Below, one piece after another: positions 45,201 to 56,112 of a stretch of 64,000 nucleotides of DNA. Position 1 is the first letter of the stretch, and each line of letters starts with the position of its first letter. The notes under the pieces were generated by a model. That model saw nothing but the letters and a program-made list of their open reading frames with translations. It searched no databases and had not been told where the DNA came from. Made by a program: the position numbers and the translations under genes. The stretch comes from Dipteris shenzhenensis (Eukaryota > Polypodiophyta > Polypodiopsida > Gleicheniales), in the NCBI GenBank assembly GCA_047967505.1, contig CM106541.1; one strand, given 5' to 3'.

Positions 45201-46299
45201 CAATGCACGGCCTACCTCAACAAAGTTGCGAAGATGTATGCTAGTGAAATACCTCACAAAGCATTGGAAGCTACACAATCCACTCGATTGCACTGAGAAG
45301 GATGAAATGGATGGAATTATGGGGTATAAATTATAATAGCTCTTGATATATCTGAAGATGCATGCAAGATCAGAGAGCTAGTGACACAGAAGATGCTACA
45401 GAAACAATGGGGCAAAATGCAATTCTACAAATAGGCAATTAATCCAATGGATAGCTAAGGGATGCAAAAGTACCTTTGCAGAAGACTTATCCATGTTCAA
45501 AAGATATCTAATATGTAAAATGTAAACCAGCTCACATGATTTGGAAGTGGAGAACGGAAGGTGGACAAGACCGATGGTCCCAAGAGAAGAAAGAATATGC
45601 AAAATCTACCCCACTCGTGGCTCAAGAAAGAAAAGTGAAGATGAGTCACCAATTTAACAAAATATCTCAGCGCCTTAATTACAAAACTTCAAGACTCCTT
45701 TGCAGTTTAGACTAGGCACGTTGGAAACATCCTTGCCATAAAACAAGGGAAAGATTCCACTTAATTCTCGCTCACATGGTTACATTATTGGATAGAGATA
45801 CTAGCTTGAACTTTTTCTATTCATCTTCATTTAAGTCTCGTTTGGATCTTGATAAGACCAAACAAGGCTCTTATCATTCTTTACAGGATCGCTTTGTCTT
45901 TGAATGAAGAAAGCATAAATCTCAATTGATCATACCTCGTCTCTCCATTGACTTTCTGCTTGGCATGATTGTCAACTCATCTCCAATCTCCTTTTGAAAC
46001 ACAGCTACCTGGTGGGGGGGAGAGAGACATTATAATCAAGCACATGTCATGTCTTCTATCACGCATAAAGCTTACTAAACACCTTGCTGTTTTAAATCAA
46101 GATCTTGTAAGCATGTTTGATGAAAAAGCAAGCATAACATACCCATAGTAGGTACTTACACACGCACACGCACGCACGCACACAATCACAATTTTTTTTA
46201 AAGTGAAATTGACGATATTTTATAATGGAGTCCACACGCGCCCATAATTTACATGGAGCTGACTCAAAGACACACACAAGCCCTTATGTTCCATAGTTG
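45201..46299. other. Unassigned sequence with CA-rich patch
   Basis: The start may still be degraded LINE. A short CACGCACG/CACACA patch lies at 46160-46187. Nothing else recognised. Confidence 0.4.
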
Positions 46300-46599
46300 C
46301 CAGGGAACGCCGTTCCATAGCTATGGAACGTTGGAATGGTGTTCTCTTCACTCAGCTTGAAGAGAACATCTGTGGAACGTCCGGTCTGTGGAATGGCTAT
46401 GGAACATTCCATATCCCTTGTGGAACGTCTAGGGAATGTTCCCTAAGCCGTTCCCTTCATGCAGGTCATGATTTGGGGCAACTATCTAATCCTAATATAA
46501 TCGGCGCGATTCGCCACTCTGTGTGTTCCCCGCTTGCAGTCGACCTCCATGCTCTGCATGTTCGCCGCTTGCAAGCTTGCTTCAACCTGCAAGGCTGCA

Positions 46600-46735
46600 T
46601 GCAACGCCTAGCCTATGCCTGGCAGCTTGCTAACGCTATAGCCTATCAAGCTACGCTAGCCTACACTACCATCGCGCAGCCTACGCTACAGCTAGCCTAC
46701 GCACAACTAGCCTACGCTAGCCTACTGCATGCAAG
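46600..46735 (+). repeat. AGCCTACGCT-type low-complexity repeat in hAT 5' region
   Basis: Imperfect reiteration of CTAGCCTACG/CTATGCC words, about 10 bp each, upstream of the transposase. No exact period. Confidence 0.6.
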
Positions 46736-47080
46736 CGTTCCAATACACAGGTGACGGCACAAGACAAACAGCTATGCTAACGCCCATCTTCCAATTGCAT
46801 ACACAGGTGAAAGCTACACAAAAGAAGAGTTCTAGCTTGATGCTAGAGGCTGGGCCTTGGCAGCTACACTAGCTTCTACGAACTGTTGGCAATAGGCTGT
46901 TGCGCTCAACGACCAATTAGAACTTGGCGTTGAGGCTTGAGCTACACAAGGCTGAAGCATTGACTGTGGACTCTGCGTTGAGACTCTACGTTGACTCTAC
47001 ATTCAGATTCCAGAAGCTGAGCAGAGGAGTGAGAAGTTAAGACTCAGGAGGTGCTCAAGCCTCAGTGAAGCAGCCTACAG

Positions 47081-47249
47081 GTACGTTACTACAAAAATTA
47101 TATACATATGCACAGTGCCAATGCTGTGTGCAAGTAGCATAGTTTGGTCATAATTAATTGCTTGTATAATGTATCAATGCAACAAATATTTGACTATTGT
47201 GTAATGTACCAAGTTGATATTGATGGACTTCCATTTGTTGCTTTAACAG
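47081..47249 (+). other. Candidate 5' intron of the hAT transposase gene
   Basis: A CTACAG|GTACGT donor at 47081 and a TTGCTTTAACAG acceptor ending at 47249 enclose 169 AT-rich bases directly before the transposase start. Inferred from splice-site form only. Confidence 0.45.
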
Positions 47250-47305
47250 AGAACTGTGAGAGCAGCAAACAAGTTACAACAATCAACTTTGAAGTTTGAA
47301 TTCTC

Positions 47306-49171
47306 ATGACTCCTCCACGCCCTGATGCCCAATCCCCTTGGTGGAAGGAAGTGGACCTTCTAAATCCCGAGGAGTTGCTTGCAAGAGGTTCACGAAAATG
47401 GACATGCCGCTATTGTGGCCAGCCAAAGACTGGCAGTTCAGTGAGAGTGAAAGCTCACTTGTTAGGAGAGCAGAACAAAGGCATTAGCATATGTCCTTCA
47501 GTGCCAAAAAATGTTCTTTTACGCTTAAAAGCATTGGCAAATGCATCTAAGCATGGTGCTTGAGCTTTTATGCCTGTTGGAAGTGCAGTGTCTACAAGTA
47601 TTCCAGTCTCAACAATGCCTTCTATTTCAGTTGCCACTTCCAGTCTTGGGAAGGGCAAGAAACAAGCTTCCTTAGCTGCCACTTGGCACCCTGGCAGGAA
47701 GGTAGAGGTAGATATGCAGTGGGGTATTTTTTTTTTAGTGATCACATTGCCTTGAATCAAGCCCGCAATCCTTGTTTTGTGGATATGGTGAGGGCTATTG
47801 CAGCTTTTGGTCCCTCTTACACACCGCCATCTTATGAAGCCTTGAGAACCAAGATTTTAGAAGGAGAGAAGCACAGCATAGAGTGGGCTTTGAAGCTTGT
47901 TAAAGAGGAATGGAAGACATTTGGTGCTACCTTGATGGGTGATGGATGGAGTGATACACGTAGTTGATCTATTCAGGGCATAGTTGCATATTGCACGGGT
48001 AAGTCATGCTTCTTGAAGTCCATTGATAACTAAGAGGTTGGCGGATTTGTGGAGTGAATCTATTAATGAGGTGGGGGCTGAACATGTCATTCAATTCATA
48101 GCAGATGGGGAGAATTCCAACAGGGCAGTAGGTCGCATTTTGGAGGCACGTTATCCTAAGCTCACTTTTAGTGCTTGCATGGCACATTGCTTGAATAACA
48201 TGCTGAAGGACATAGGGAAGCTTGCTTGGGTTCATCCAATAATTGATTTTGCAAAGGATATTATTGGTTTTATCACACGACACCGCTACATTCTTACAAT
48301 GTATCATAAGCTTGCCTCCAAAGACATCTTGAAGTACTCAGAGACACGTTTTGCATACAACTTCATCATGTTGGAGCGTCTTCTAGAGGTAAAAAATGCT
48401 CTAAGGTAGCTTGTTGTGTGTAATGAATGGGAGGCGTGGAAGGAATCAAAGTGTGCCAATGCCTTGGAATGCAAGTCTTCATGCTTATCTGATGCCTATT
48501 GGGAGGATGTCAATCATATGGTGAAAATAGTGAAGCCCATCATCCTTTTGATGAGGCTTATGGATAGTGATGAGCCATGCATTGGCAAAGTTTATGAGCG
48601 GATGGACAAAATAATTGAAAATGTGAAGGAGGTGGTGACTAATCCTGATAGGAAGCAAGAATTAGTAGACTTGGCAGTGGAGCGGTGGAACTCCTATCAT
48701 TCACCCTTGCATGCTGCAGCTTATGTCTTGGATCCTGAATTTCAAGGTAACAAGCAAGAGTCGGATAAGGAGGTGATGCGAGGATGGGGGAAGATACTGA
48801 AGCAAATGGTACCAGATGCACAAGAGCGAAGGCAAGTAAAGGATGAGTTGGCTTTTTACAGGAAGAGATATGGAATGTGTGGCTCTGAGGATGCACAAAG
48901 GGATGGGTATATTGTGGGGTCTGCTCTATGGTGGGAGGATTATGGGGCTGATACACCTTTGTTGCAGAACTTGGCTATCCACATTTTAAGTCAAGGAGCA
49001 AGTTCCTCTCCTTGTGAGCGCTTGTGGAGTAGCTTTGGGCACATTGCATCAAAGAAGAGGAACAGACTTGGGACACAAAAGGCAAGTGACCTTGTGTTTG
49101 TGCATGCAAACTTATGTTTGCTTCAAAAGATGAATGCTGGGTACAGCCGCGAGGAATTCATTGGATGGTAG
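47306..49171 (+). pseudogene. hAT transposase, broken
   Basis: Begins at ATG 47306. A BED-type zinc finger (WTCRYCGQPKTG, VKAHLLG) is followed by a TGA at 47561-47563, then a Ser/Thr-rich linker that changes frame at a T10 tract (about 47727-47736). A DUF659-like catalytic region follows: FGPSYTPPSYEALR, ATLMGDGWSDTR. A TGA comes right after DTRS (47965) and a TAA near 48031. Then CMAHCLNNMLKDIG and ILKYSETRFAYNF, a TAG at 48407-48409, and an open stretch to 49171. That stretch ends in the hAT dimerisation domain (SSSPCERLWSSFG, HANLCLL). Several stops can be explained by C-to-T change. Confidence 0.9.
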
Positions 49172-49717
49172 GAGAAGAATGGTAAGGCAACAGGCCAGCA
49201 AATCGTTCTTGTGGTGGGTGCATCCATGGATGATGTTGGAGATGACCAAGAAGATGGAGATCATTCAGATGATGGAGATGATGAAGAGGAGGAAGAGGGC
49301 AGCAACCACAATGCTGCAGATTTAGATTGATCATTGATGTTGACAGTGTTGAGTGGATCCTGCATGTAGCAGCTAGCTTTTTAAGTTCTAGGAGCCTCAG
49401 TAGTACGAGGTCTCACTCTCCTTTATGCCTCTGTATTCCTTTGGGAGCCCCGGGACGAGGAGCGTCACCGGGAAATGCGGAACGTGGCATAGTTACTAGG
49501 GAACGTGAACGGCAACAGAACGACGACCCCTTGGGGAACGGGAATGCCCAAATCCTAGGGGACGTGAACAGGAAGGGAACACCACATCACCATAGCCATA
49601 AACAAACATACTATTCTATACATTAGAAAGCTTAAAATTAGAATCCAAGACTCAAAAACATTGCAATTGCTTTTGGAGTAAGGACTCAAGACTCAGGACA
49701 TAGTTCATGAATAATCT

Positions 49718-50799
49718 TTGATAATAGAATCTAGATTAATCATTATAGCTGGCCAATGGCATACAAGAGCAAAGTCCATCAGAGACAAGGCACAAACATA
49801 TGACATTATCTTGAGTCTTGGAACCTTGAATCTGGATACAAGCTACCCTCCATTGGTAGAGCTTTTGGCACGGTGCTGGAGTCCCTGCCAGATTCGACAG
49901 CATCAGTGGTATCAGATGACAGGGTCCCCAGGATCGGATTGGTGCTTGAGAACCCAGAGTCCCTCCTAGAGTTGATCCTCCTTGAGATCCTCGAGGGGGC
50001 TACACTTTGTGAGAGAGTGGAGATTTCCGGTTTACTAGGCCAATGTCTTCACTGTAGGCAGATGGGCCATTTAGCCCGATATTGCTCTCATAGTTAGGGA
50101 CGGGCTCCTCCCCCCCCCCCCACCCCTGTAGGGCAAGCCAAGGCCTAGCACCCCCTCAGACAAGAGCAACAGGAGTCTCAGACCCCCTATCTGACACCTT
50201 CAGAGGGAGAGTGGACCCAGGTGGGCAAAAAGAAAAAAGAAACAAAGAAAATTGGCTCTAAAGTGCCGCAAGCAACGGGGTAAATGCACACACACACACA
50301 CACACACAAGCTGCAAGAAGACCCCTCCCCCCCAGTAGCAGGGGCCACTGTTCAGCCATATGATCCTCCCGTAGTGGAGGTCCAGCCACCGCAGTCCCCC
50401 TTGCGTCAGCAACGAGCCTTGAGAGCTTTTGACGTTGTGATGGTGGAAGCTGCGAATGGTAGCCCGGTAGCGGTTGAGGAGGGGATCCAAAACCCTGACG
50501 CACTTGATCAACAGGACGGGCATGTGATTGCCCCTATTCCTCCCCGCCCTCCTTTCCCCCCGGACCCCTCTCCCTCTCCACGCCCACCCCTCCTTCCGAG
50601 CTCCCCCCAAACCCCTCTTCCCTCCCTCGCCCCTCCTACTATGGTCATCCTCACCACCCGCCCCCTCCCCCTCACCCCCCCCTCCCTCCACCTCCCCCCT
50701 CACTCCCCTCCCTCCGCTCCTTCCCCCTCTGTAGCAGCTACTTCATCCTCGCCCCCTCCCACCCCCCCATCCGACCTACCTAGGCTCCCCTGCCAGTAG
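49718..50799 (+). pseudogene. LINE ORF1 remnant with zinc knuckle and proline-rich tail
   Basis: After a frameshift near 49870 the frame at 49873 reads VPRIGLVLENPESLLELI, then the knuckle CLHCRQMGHLARYC near 50050 and a TAG (50095). The same frame resumes with a lysine-rich piece and passes through a CA microsatellite (50288-50308). It ends in a strongly Pro/Ser-rich tail (50520-50780) of C-rich DNA. Layout (domain, knuckle, Pro-rich tail) matches the ORF1 at 43624-44840. Confidence 0.65.
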
Positions 50800-51495
50800 G
50801 CAAGGCCACAACATGTTCCCTTTCACTTCCCCATCTCAACGTCTTGTCCCCCTACCCTCTCAACTGACATAACCTCACTTACCCTTGCTGCTACCACCCT
50901 CTTAACCTTCACTGAGCTCCATCCTAACATCTATTCCCTCCATCAGTGAGGGAGGTCACGCGTTCCAGATTGATGAGGTCTCTCCAGCTTACCTGATACA
51001 GGGTTAGAGCATTCAAAGGATAGAGCTCCACGAGGCGGTTCCTCCTACTAGCCTGGATCCTCATTTCCCTTCGGGGGATAGCGTGTGGGAGATAGTAGCC
51101 AGTGTCACAACGTGGAACATTTGGGTTGCTAGCTGTAGTCTAGTGATGGGTGAGCATCCGGTTCCACCCTCCGCTACCATAGTCGCCATCTGGCAGAATA
51201 TTATTTACACCCTGCGCTCCACTTGGGAGTGTGGGACCCCGAGCTCTAGGGTGATTGTTGCGAGGTGAACACGAAGATATTCACGCCACCGAGGGATTCG
51301 TTGGTTGTATAATCACCCCATCTAGCTGTTAGCCCCTGTACCACAGATTCCCTAGGCACTGAGCTGGGTTTCTCTGGAATAGGCTGGTTTTCTTCTTTCA
51401 GCCTTTATCGATACTCAGCACCTTCGGGGCTGCTATTTTGTATAATGTTTTTCAAGAATTAATAGAAGGTTCCTTTCTTTGCCCGAAAAAAAAAA
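49718..51495 (+). mobile_element. LINE copy with ORF2 mostly deleted, poly(A) end
   Basis: The plus-strand ORF1 region (49718-50799) is followed at about 51083 by a C-terminal ORF2 piece (TTWNIWVAS, IWQNIIYTLRSTWE), a short 3' tail and a poly(A) run at 51486-51495. The endonuclease and RT are absent, so this is an internally deleted copy. The 5' end and the target duplication could not be fixed. Confidence 0.65.
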
Positions 51496-51499
51496 GGAG

Positions 51500-51959
51500 A
51501 GAGAATCTCCTTCTAGTCCAAAAACATGCGGGAAACAACGGGACAGCCCTTAACTTTCCCATCAATGTATCCAAACAGAAAATCCCAGAAGGATGCTCAT
51601 GACCAAATGCATGAGTGGATAAATATGAGAGTAAGTGATGCATCATAGCAGCCCAAGGCTGCTTTCCCTGCATAAATTCCATATTATCTTGCCTCTATGT
51701 GCTAAAATGTGTATATGAATATTAAGAATATTCAGACCACCATGCATTTTTGGTGAACAAAGGCGCTGCATCGAGAGCAATCTGATGCTTTTATGACCAT
51801 GTATGAACCGCTAAAAGGTCTCCATAAGAGTAGACATAAAACATGCAATATCCTTCTTGCCAAACATCATCAATGGCAAAAACAATTGTATGTAGGCAAC
51901 CAAAATGGATTGAGTAATACGAAGTCAAACATGAAGCAGCCAAGTAGATAATTCCAATA
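51500..51959. other. Unassigned, probably 3' part of the minus-strand LINE RT
   Basis: No clear motif; position downstream of the RT fragment 51960-52460 on the minus strand suggests decayed ORF2. Confidence 0.35.
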
Positions 51960-52460
51960 TTCCAATTTCTTTTTAAGCTTTTCTAGTACCCAATCAGTTT
52001 GCTAGCGGGAAGTGACCATCCATCTCAAGGGATATTCAAGATTTTTCACAATCTGAGTGGGCAAGACAATTTCCCCTGGCCAAAAAAGATGATGCCAATC
52101 TTTAGCATGCAATGGCAGCAACTTAGACTTTTGGAAATAGACATATAGACCAGCAGCCAAACCATATAGAGACAAAGCACTCATGAGTTGCGAAAGATCC
52201 TACTGAGTATTTTTAGGAGTGAAGAAGGAATCATCAGCATAAGCTTGCGCAATCATGGGTTTAGTTCCCTAAATCTCTAAACCATGCAATGCATCTGTAT
52301 CCACAAGATGATCAAGATAGCAAAGCATCAGATGCATAGCAAGAGTGCATTAAGAGGGCATCCTTGGCGAACTGAAAAATAGAGAATCCGCTGATCGGAA
52401 ATGTCCACAAATAATATGCAAGCAGCTTTACTATCTTTAGTAAAGCCAAAATACAATATG
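51960..52460 (-). pseudogene. LINE reverse transcriptase fragment
   Basis: The minus strand reads GFTKDSKAACILFVD and RILYFSVRQGCPLN near 52445-52340. After a stop and frame change it reads AYADDSFFTPKN (the catalytic YADD box) and SLYGLAAGLYVYFQKSKLL (52200-52100). These are consecutive RT boxes of a plant LINE. The fragment is cut upstream at 52460 by a CA repeat and another LINE copy. Confidence 0.75.
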
Positions 52461-52462
52461 CT

Positions 52463-52480
52463 GCACACACACACACACAC
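52463..52480 (+). repeat. (CA)n microsatellite at LINE 3' junction
   Basis: Nine CA units directly abut the T12 tract (52481-52492) that is the poly(A) of the minus-strand LINE copy. Confidence 0.9.
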
Positions 52481-54437
52481 TTTTTTTTTTTTAGTGAAAT
52501 CTTTTATTTCTGTGTGGGAAACCCCAAAAAGAGGTAAAAACCCACCAATAGGTACAAAGAAAAAATATACAAGTAAAGCCTCAGAGAAAAACTCATGAGG
52601 CAGCCCAATAAAAAGTTACATATCCACTGGAGGAGAATCAAACAAAAGATCCTCCAGTTTCAAATTGTTGCTTTGTAAAAAGTGATGCAGTGGAGTAACT
52701 GCACCATCAATAAAAACTGGCTGTTTTTTGCCCTTGTGATTCTTCTTAATATAAGCTGGCAGCCGGAATTTTTGAATCACAAGGTCAAAAACCTGTTGTA
52801 ACCAAGGATGAAAAGACTCCGGAGAAAAAGTAACGTCTGCATCCTGAACAGAAATAGACTCTGGCACAATCATCACAGGCGAAGGAGCTGGATCAACATC
52901 AGTACCATCTAAAGGAGCTGCATCACATAAATCACGACTCATCGTTTCAGCTTCACTCCGAGTATCAACCTGAGATAAAACATGTACAGCATCCCGTATA
53001 ATCCCCTCTTCAAGAGGAAGATCCATATCCTGAGGAGAAGGAGGTTGACGGTGCTCAACAGGAGATTGAGCCTGAGCTTCTTTAGTAGCAAAAAGATTGG
53101 CCTGTGATTTATCTACCTTCCTCCAGCAATGCTTCGGAGCAGTGAATGAAGGCTTATCCAGTGAAGCCATAGCAGAGACCGGAGGAGAAGGGGGAGTAAT
53201 CTTGACTGCTAAGAAAGGAGCAGGAGTGGTCTTGAAAGCAGAAGGGCAAGCACGTGCAAAATGACCAACCTGGCGGCACCGATAACATGCTGTAGGAAAA
53301 GAGGCAAAATGCAACCAAATGCACATCGGATGGGCAAAACCCAGATCAAGATCCAAAGTAGAAGGCAATGGCTGCATCATATCCCATAGAACACAAATAT
53401 GAATATCCCGAGTGGCCTGCAAAAACTTCTGTCTGGGAACATGAAGAGGCCTCCCGAAGAAGAAGAGGAACGGGCAGCACTTTGAGGGTGATCCATACCG
53501 GGCAATGAGTCAAAAGAGAAGTTGCCGGATCAAAAAGAGGATCCCAGGGCATGGCATAAGCAAAGAAACCTACCCCAGGAACCCCAGCACAACTGACAAG
53601 GCGCTCCACCACCTCCGTTGAAGAACAGTGGGCATAATAAAACCCCTTGCCCATAAAGACAAAGGAGGAAATCAGATCCGGACCCACGGCAACTTCAGCC
53701 CCCAAACGACGAAGGTGAGCTGCAAAAAGAACCCTGCCCATAAAGTTGAGACATATCCCAAGCTGCTGAGCTTGTCGAAGACCAAAGATCACAAGGGAAG
53801 AATCCAAAGAACAAACCAAAGGAGAACCCGAAGAAGGAACTTCTATAATGGAGGTAGCACACATCTGGCGAAGAAGATCCAACTAGAGAGGAGAGGAAGG
53901 TCCATCTGCAACATCCAGCTTCGCCAATTTGAAAGAGCACGAAGGAAGCAAAACACCTCTCTTCCGCCGAATGAAAACACGTGTGGGAGCAGAGGCAGAA
54001 AGAGGAGCTGAAGCACAGAACACGAACGAGGCATCTGTCGAAGCAACAGGAAAAGGGGAAGAAGAGGCATCAAGGAAAGAGCAAGACGGAGAGGGCTGCT
54101 CCAGAAGAGGTACGGACTACACAAAAGGAGCAGAATCAGGCTGTACAAATAGACTATGCAGAGGGGTTGTACGAAAATCAGAGGCGACATGAGGGTGGGA
54201 CTGTACGGACGACCGTACAGTCTGTACAGAATGCAGAGAGGGTACAGCTGAGTTCAGGAAAGGCGTGGATGAAGACAGGCAGGGTACGGATGCGGGCTGG
54301 AAAGGTACGGCTGCAGGCTGCAAAGGTACGGGGATGTACGGAGCAGGGACAGAGGATAACGGAGCAGGCACGGGAGGCTGCGAGCAGGAAAGCGAGGTAG
54401 GTTGGGGCTGTACAGGCGAGGGGGAGGCTCCATCGCT
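52481..54437 (-). mobile_element. ORF1-only LINE copy (no ORF2), in a CA/TG repeat
   Basis: Read on the minus strand: a (TG)n tract, a Pro-rich N-terminal region, a DUF4283-like domain, a zinc knuckle, the ORF1 C-terminus ending LLFDSPPVDM at 52616, then about 120 bp of 3' sequence and poly(A) (52481-52492). No ORF2 lies between ORF1 and the 3' tail, so this copy depends on enzymes from elsewhere. CA repeats flank both ends (52463-52480 and 54438-54531). They could be the duplicated target or a preferred target sequence. Confidence 0.75.
52616..54437 (-). pseudogene. LINE ORF1 (DUF4283, zinc knuckle), frameshifted
   Basis: The N-terminal third (54437-54117) is Pro/Ser/Val-rich, encoded by repeated GGTACGG words. 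A stop near 54117 and another just upstream of 53882 break it. The DUF4283 core lies at 53882-53440 (SLVIFGLRQAQQLGICLNF, PVWITLKVLPVPLL). A frameshift near 53440 leads to LDLDLGFAHPM and the knuckle CYRCRQVGHFARAC (about 53295-53250). A long acidic tail then ends at the stop 52616-52618. Its knuckle and tail closely match the fragment at 30765-31378. Confidence 0.8.
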
Positions 54438-54531
54438 CCTCCTCACACACACACACACACCAGTGCGCATGCACACACACACTATATGACACATTTTTAG
54501 ATATGGATACACACACACACACACACACAGA
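54438..54531 (+). repeat. CA-rich microsatellite cluster
   Basis: Three (CA)n blocks (54443-54460, 54472-54481, 54512-54529) separated by short unique words. They flank the 5' end of the ORF1-only LINE copy. Confidence 0.85.
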
Positions 54532-54604
54532 GTTGCTTGCATAGTTTGTCTCCAATACATCATAACTAACCATACGTACAAAGAAGCATTGAACCAACAA
54601 TGCC

Positions 54605-54901
54605 CATTGAGTTTCCTTCATGCATCCTTACTGAACCAAGTTTCCATTCCAAAAATAAAACCCTTGCCTCATTATGAGATTGATACATTGCTTCCAAGTG
54701 TTCCATGCACTTTTGGAAGTTCGACAATATTTGACATGAGGTATAATAAGCCTCTTCACTAAAAGCATTTAAAGACAAGGCATGTGCATCCAGAGCAGCC
54801 CATCGTCTTTGATCTAGTGGTGGTTGAACACGTGTTTGACCTAGGACTTGCTGCCCACAATGGCCAACACCTCGACCAGCTCCTTGTTTGCGACCTACCA
54901 T
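54605..54901 (-). pseudogene. Copia H gag fragment
   Basis: From ATG 54901 the frame reads RRWAALDAHALSLNAFS and then LEAMYQSHNEARVLFLEWKL followed by RMHEGNSM. This corresponds to the middle of copia gag (the helix before the SLP/LLxSLP region). The homology breaks at about 54605. Confidence 0.7.
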
Positions 54902-55858
54902 AAATTTCCAAAGTCTATACCAAAATATTTTTAGTCATGAAGCTGGTGCCTTTCAACTTATCCTCTTTAGCAAAAACTTTGAAGACATCACAGGGATTTC
55001 GAGCCATCTCAAATAAATGCTTAATACATGACCTCTAAAAACTTCACTTGCTGTGAACTAAACTGCACCAACAAATGTCAATGCTTCACATGCCAATACT
55101 TAGCCAAAGTCTACATAATTTGCTGAAATCGGATTTGTACCTGCAAATAAAAGTCCCCTTGGCACGAACGCCAATAAATGCAAGCACTGGAGACAAAAAG
55201 GCCCAAATATATGAGGGAAAAAGACACACCAAATGCGAGTAAAAATGAGGCAAAGCTGAGCAATAAACTTGCAGACTGTATAGCATTGATAAAGCAGCAG
55301 CCGTTTTTCATCCAAAATGGCTCTGAAACAGAGGCCGAAAATGTTCAAGACAGCAAGAGATGTTGGTTCCACATTAGGGTTTTCTGGAGGAACTTCAAAA
55401 CTGGAGGCAGCCTGTATGAAAGCCTAAAAACCAAGTCCAAAACCCCAAAAAGAGTCTAGACATAATTGAAACCCTAAAAACGGGTCTGTAATCACTCCAA
55501 AACAGGTCACCTTGGCCAGTAACAGCTGAAGCAGCTCGGAAACGGTAAAAATACTTGCACAAATGGGTCAACTAATCTGAAACAGCTCCCAAGGTCTGCA
55601 GGAGGTGGCAGCTGCACAAAAAATGGCCATACAACTACTGTGCAGCAGTCGTACAGCAATCACGGCTGCCAAAAACAGCTCTAGCAGCTGAAAAATAGGT
55701 GCGCAGCAGCAGCAACACCTCCAAAACAGTAAATTTGTTAGCGACTTTCAAAAAAACAAGGGTGGCCTAATGTAGAACAGTTCTAAGAGCTCTCGCAATG
55801 ACAAAACCGGGTAGGGGAGGCACGGGGGAGCGAGAGGCAACCTTATCTGATACCAATT

Positions 55859-56112
55859 TGTGAGAAAATCGAGCGAGATGCAGAACAGTGAAGGAGAAAC
55901 AACTCCCTGAACTGTTATATTGAGAATGAGAAGCTGAAATGAAGTACAAGGACACAAAACCTATAACCCTAGGGTGTAACCTTAAATGGGTTTAAGATCC
56001 TTACACACAACTAACTCAACCAGTAACTATGTTTAAGGGGGAAAAACCTCAATTAGGGGAAAAGTCCCTCTAACCTAACCTAACACTGACAAATGCCTTA
56101 ATATTTCCAACA
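55859..56112 (-). repeat. 5' LTR of copia H
   Basis: 254 bp, bounded by TG and CA, adjacent to the tRNA-Met primer site. No partner LTR in the window. Confidence 0.75.

Larger units (their letters stand above)
46300..49600 (+). mobile_element. hAT DNA transposon, decayed (boundaries approximate)
   Basis: A hAT-type transposase lies between two zones rich in GGAACG/GTTCCC words (46303-46455 and 49440-49590). Such subterminal repeats are typical binding sites for hAT transposases. The word CATAGTT..CAGGGAACG near 46312 recurs as CATAGTTACTAGGGAACG near 49489. CCATAG occurs outside both zones (near 46312 and 49590) and might be part of an 8-bp target duplication, but exact terminal inverted repeats were not resolved. 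Confidence 0.75.
54605..56112 (-). mobile_element. Copia H, 5' part only
   Basis: A minus-strand LTR (55859-56112, TGTTGGAAATATT to TTTTCTCACA in element sense) is followed by an initiator tRNA-Met primer site (complement at 55844-55855), a leader of about 0.9 kb and the start of gag. The copy ends at about 54605, next to CA repeats. No 3' LTR or pol is present, so it is truncated. Confidence 0.75.

Noticed and set aside
50284-50799. 171-codon proline-rich frame as a host extensin-like gene
   Set aside because: It is in frame with the zinc-knuckle ORF1 upstream and followed by a LINE ORF2 tail and poly(A), so it is the LINE ORF1 tail.
52463-54531. CA repeats treated as ordinary target-site duplication of fixed length
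   Set aside because: The repeat lengths differ and several blocks occur at the right side, so a precise TSD cannot be claimed.
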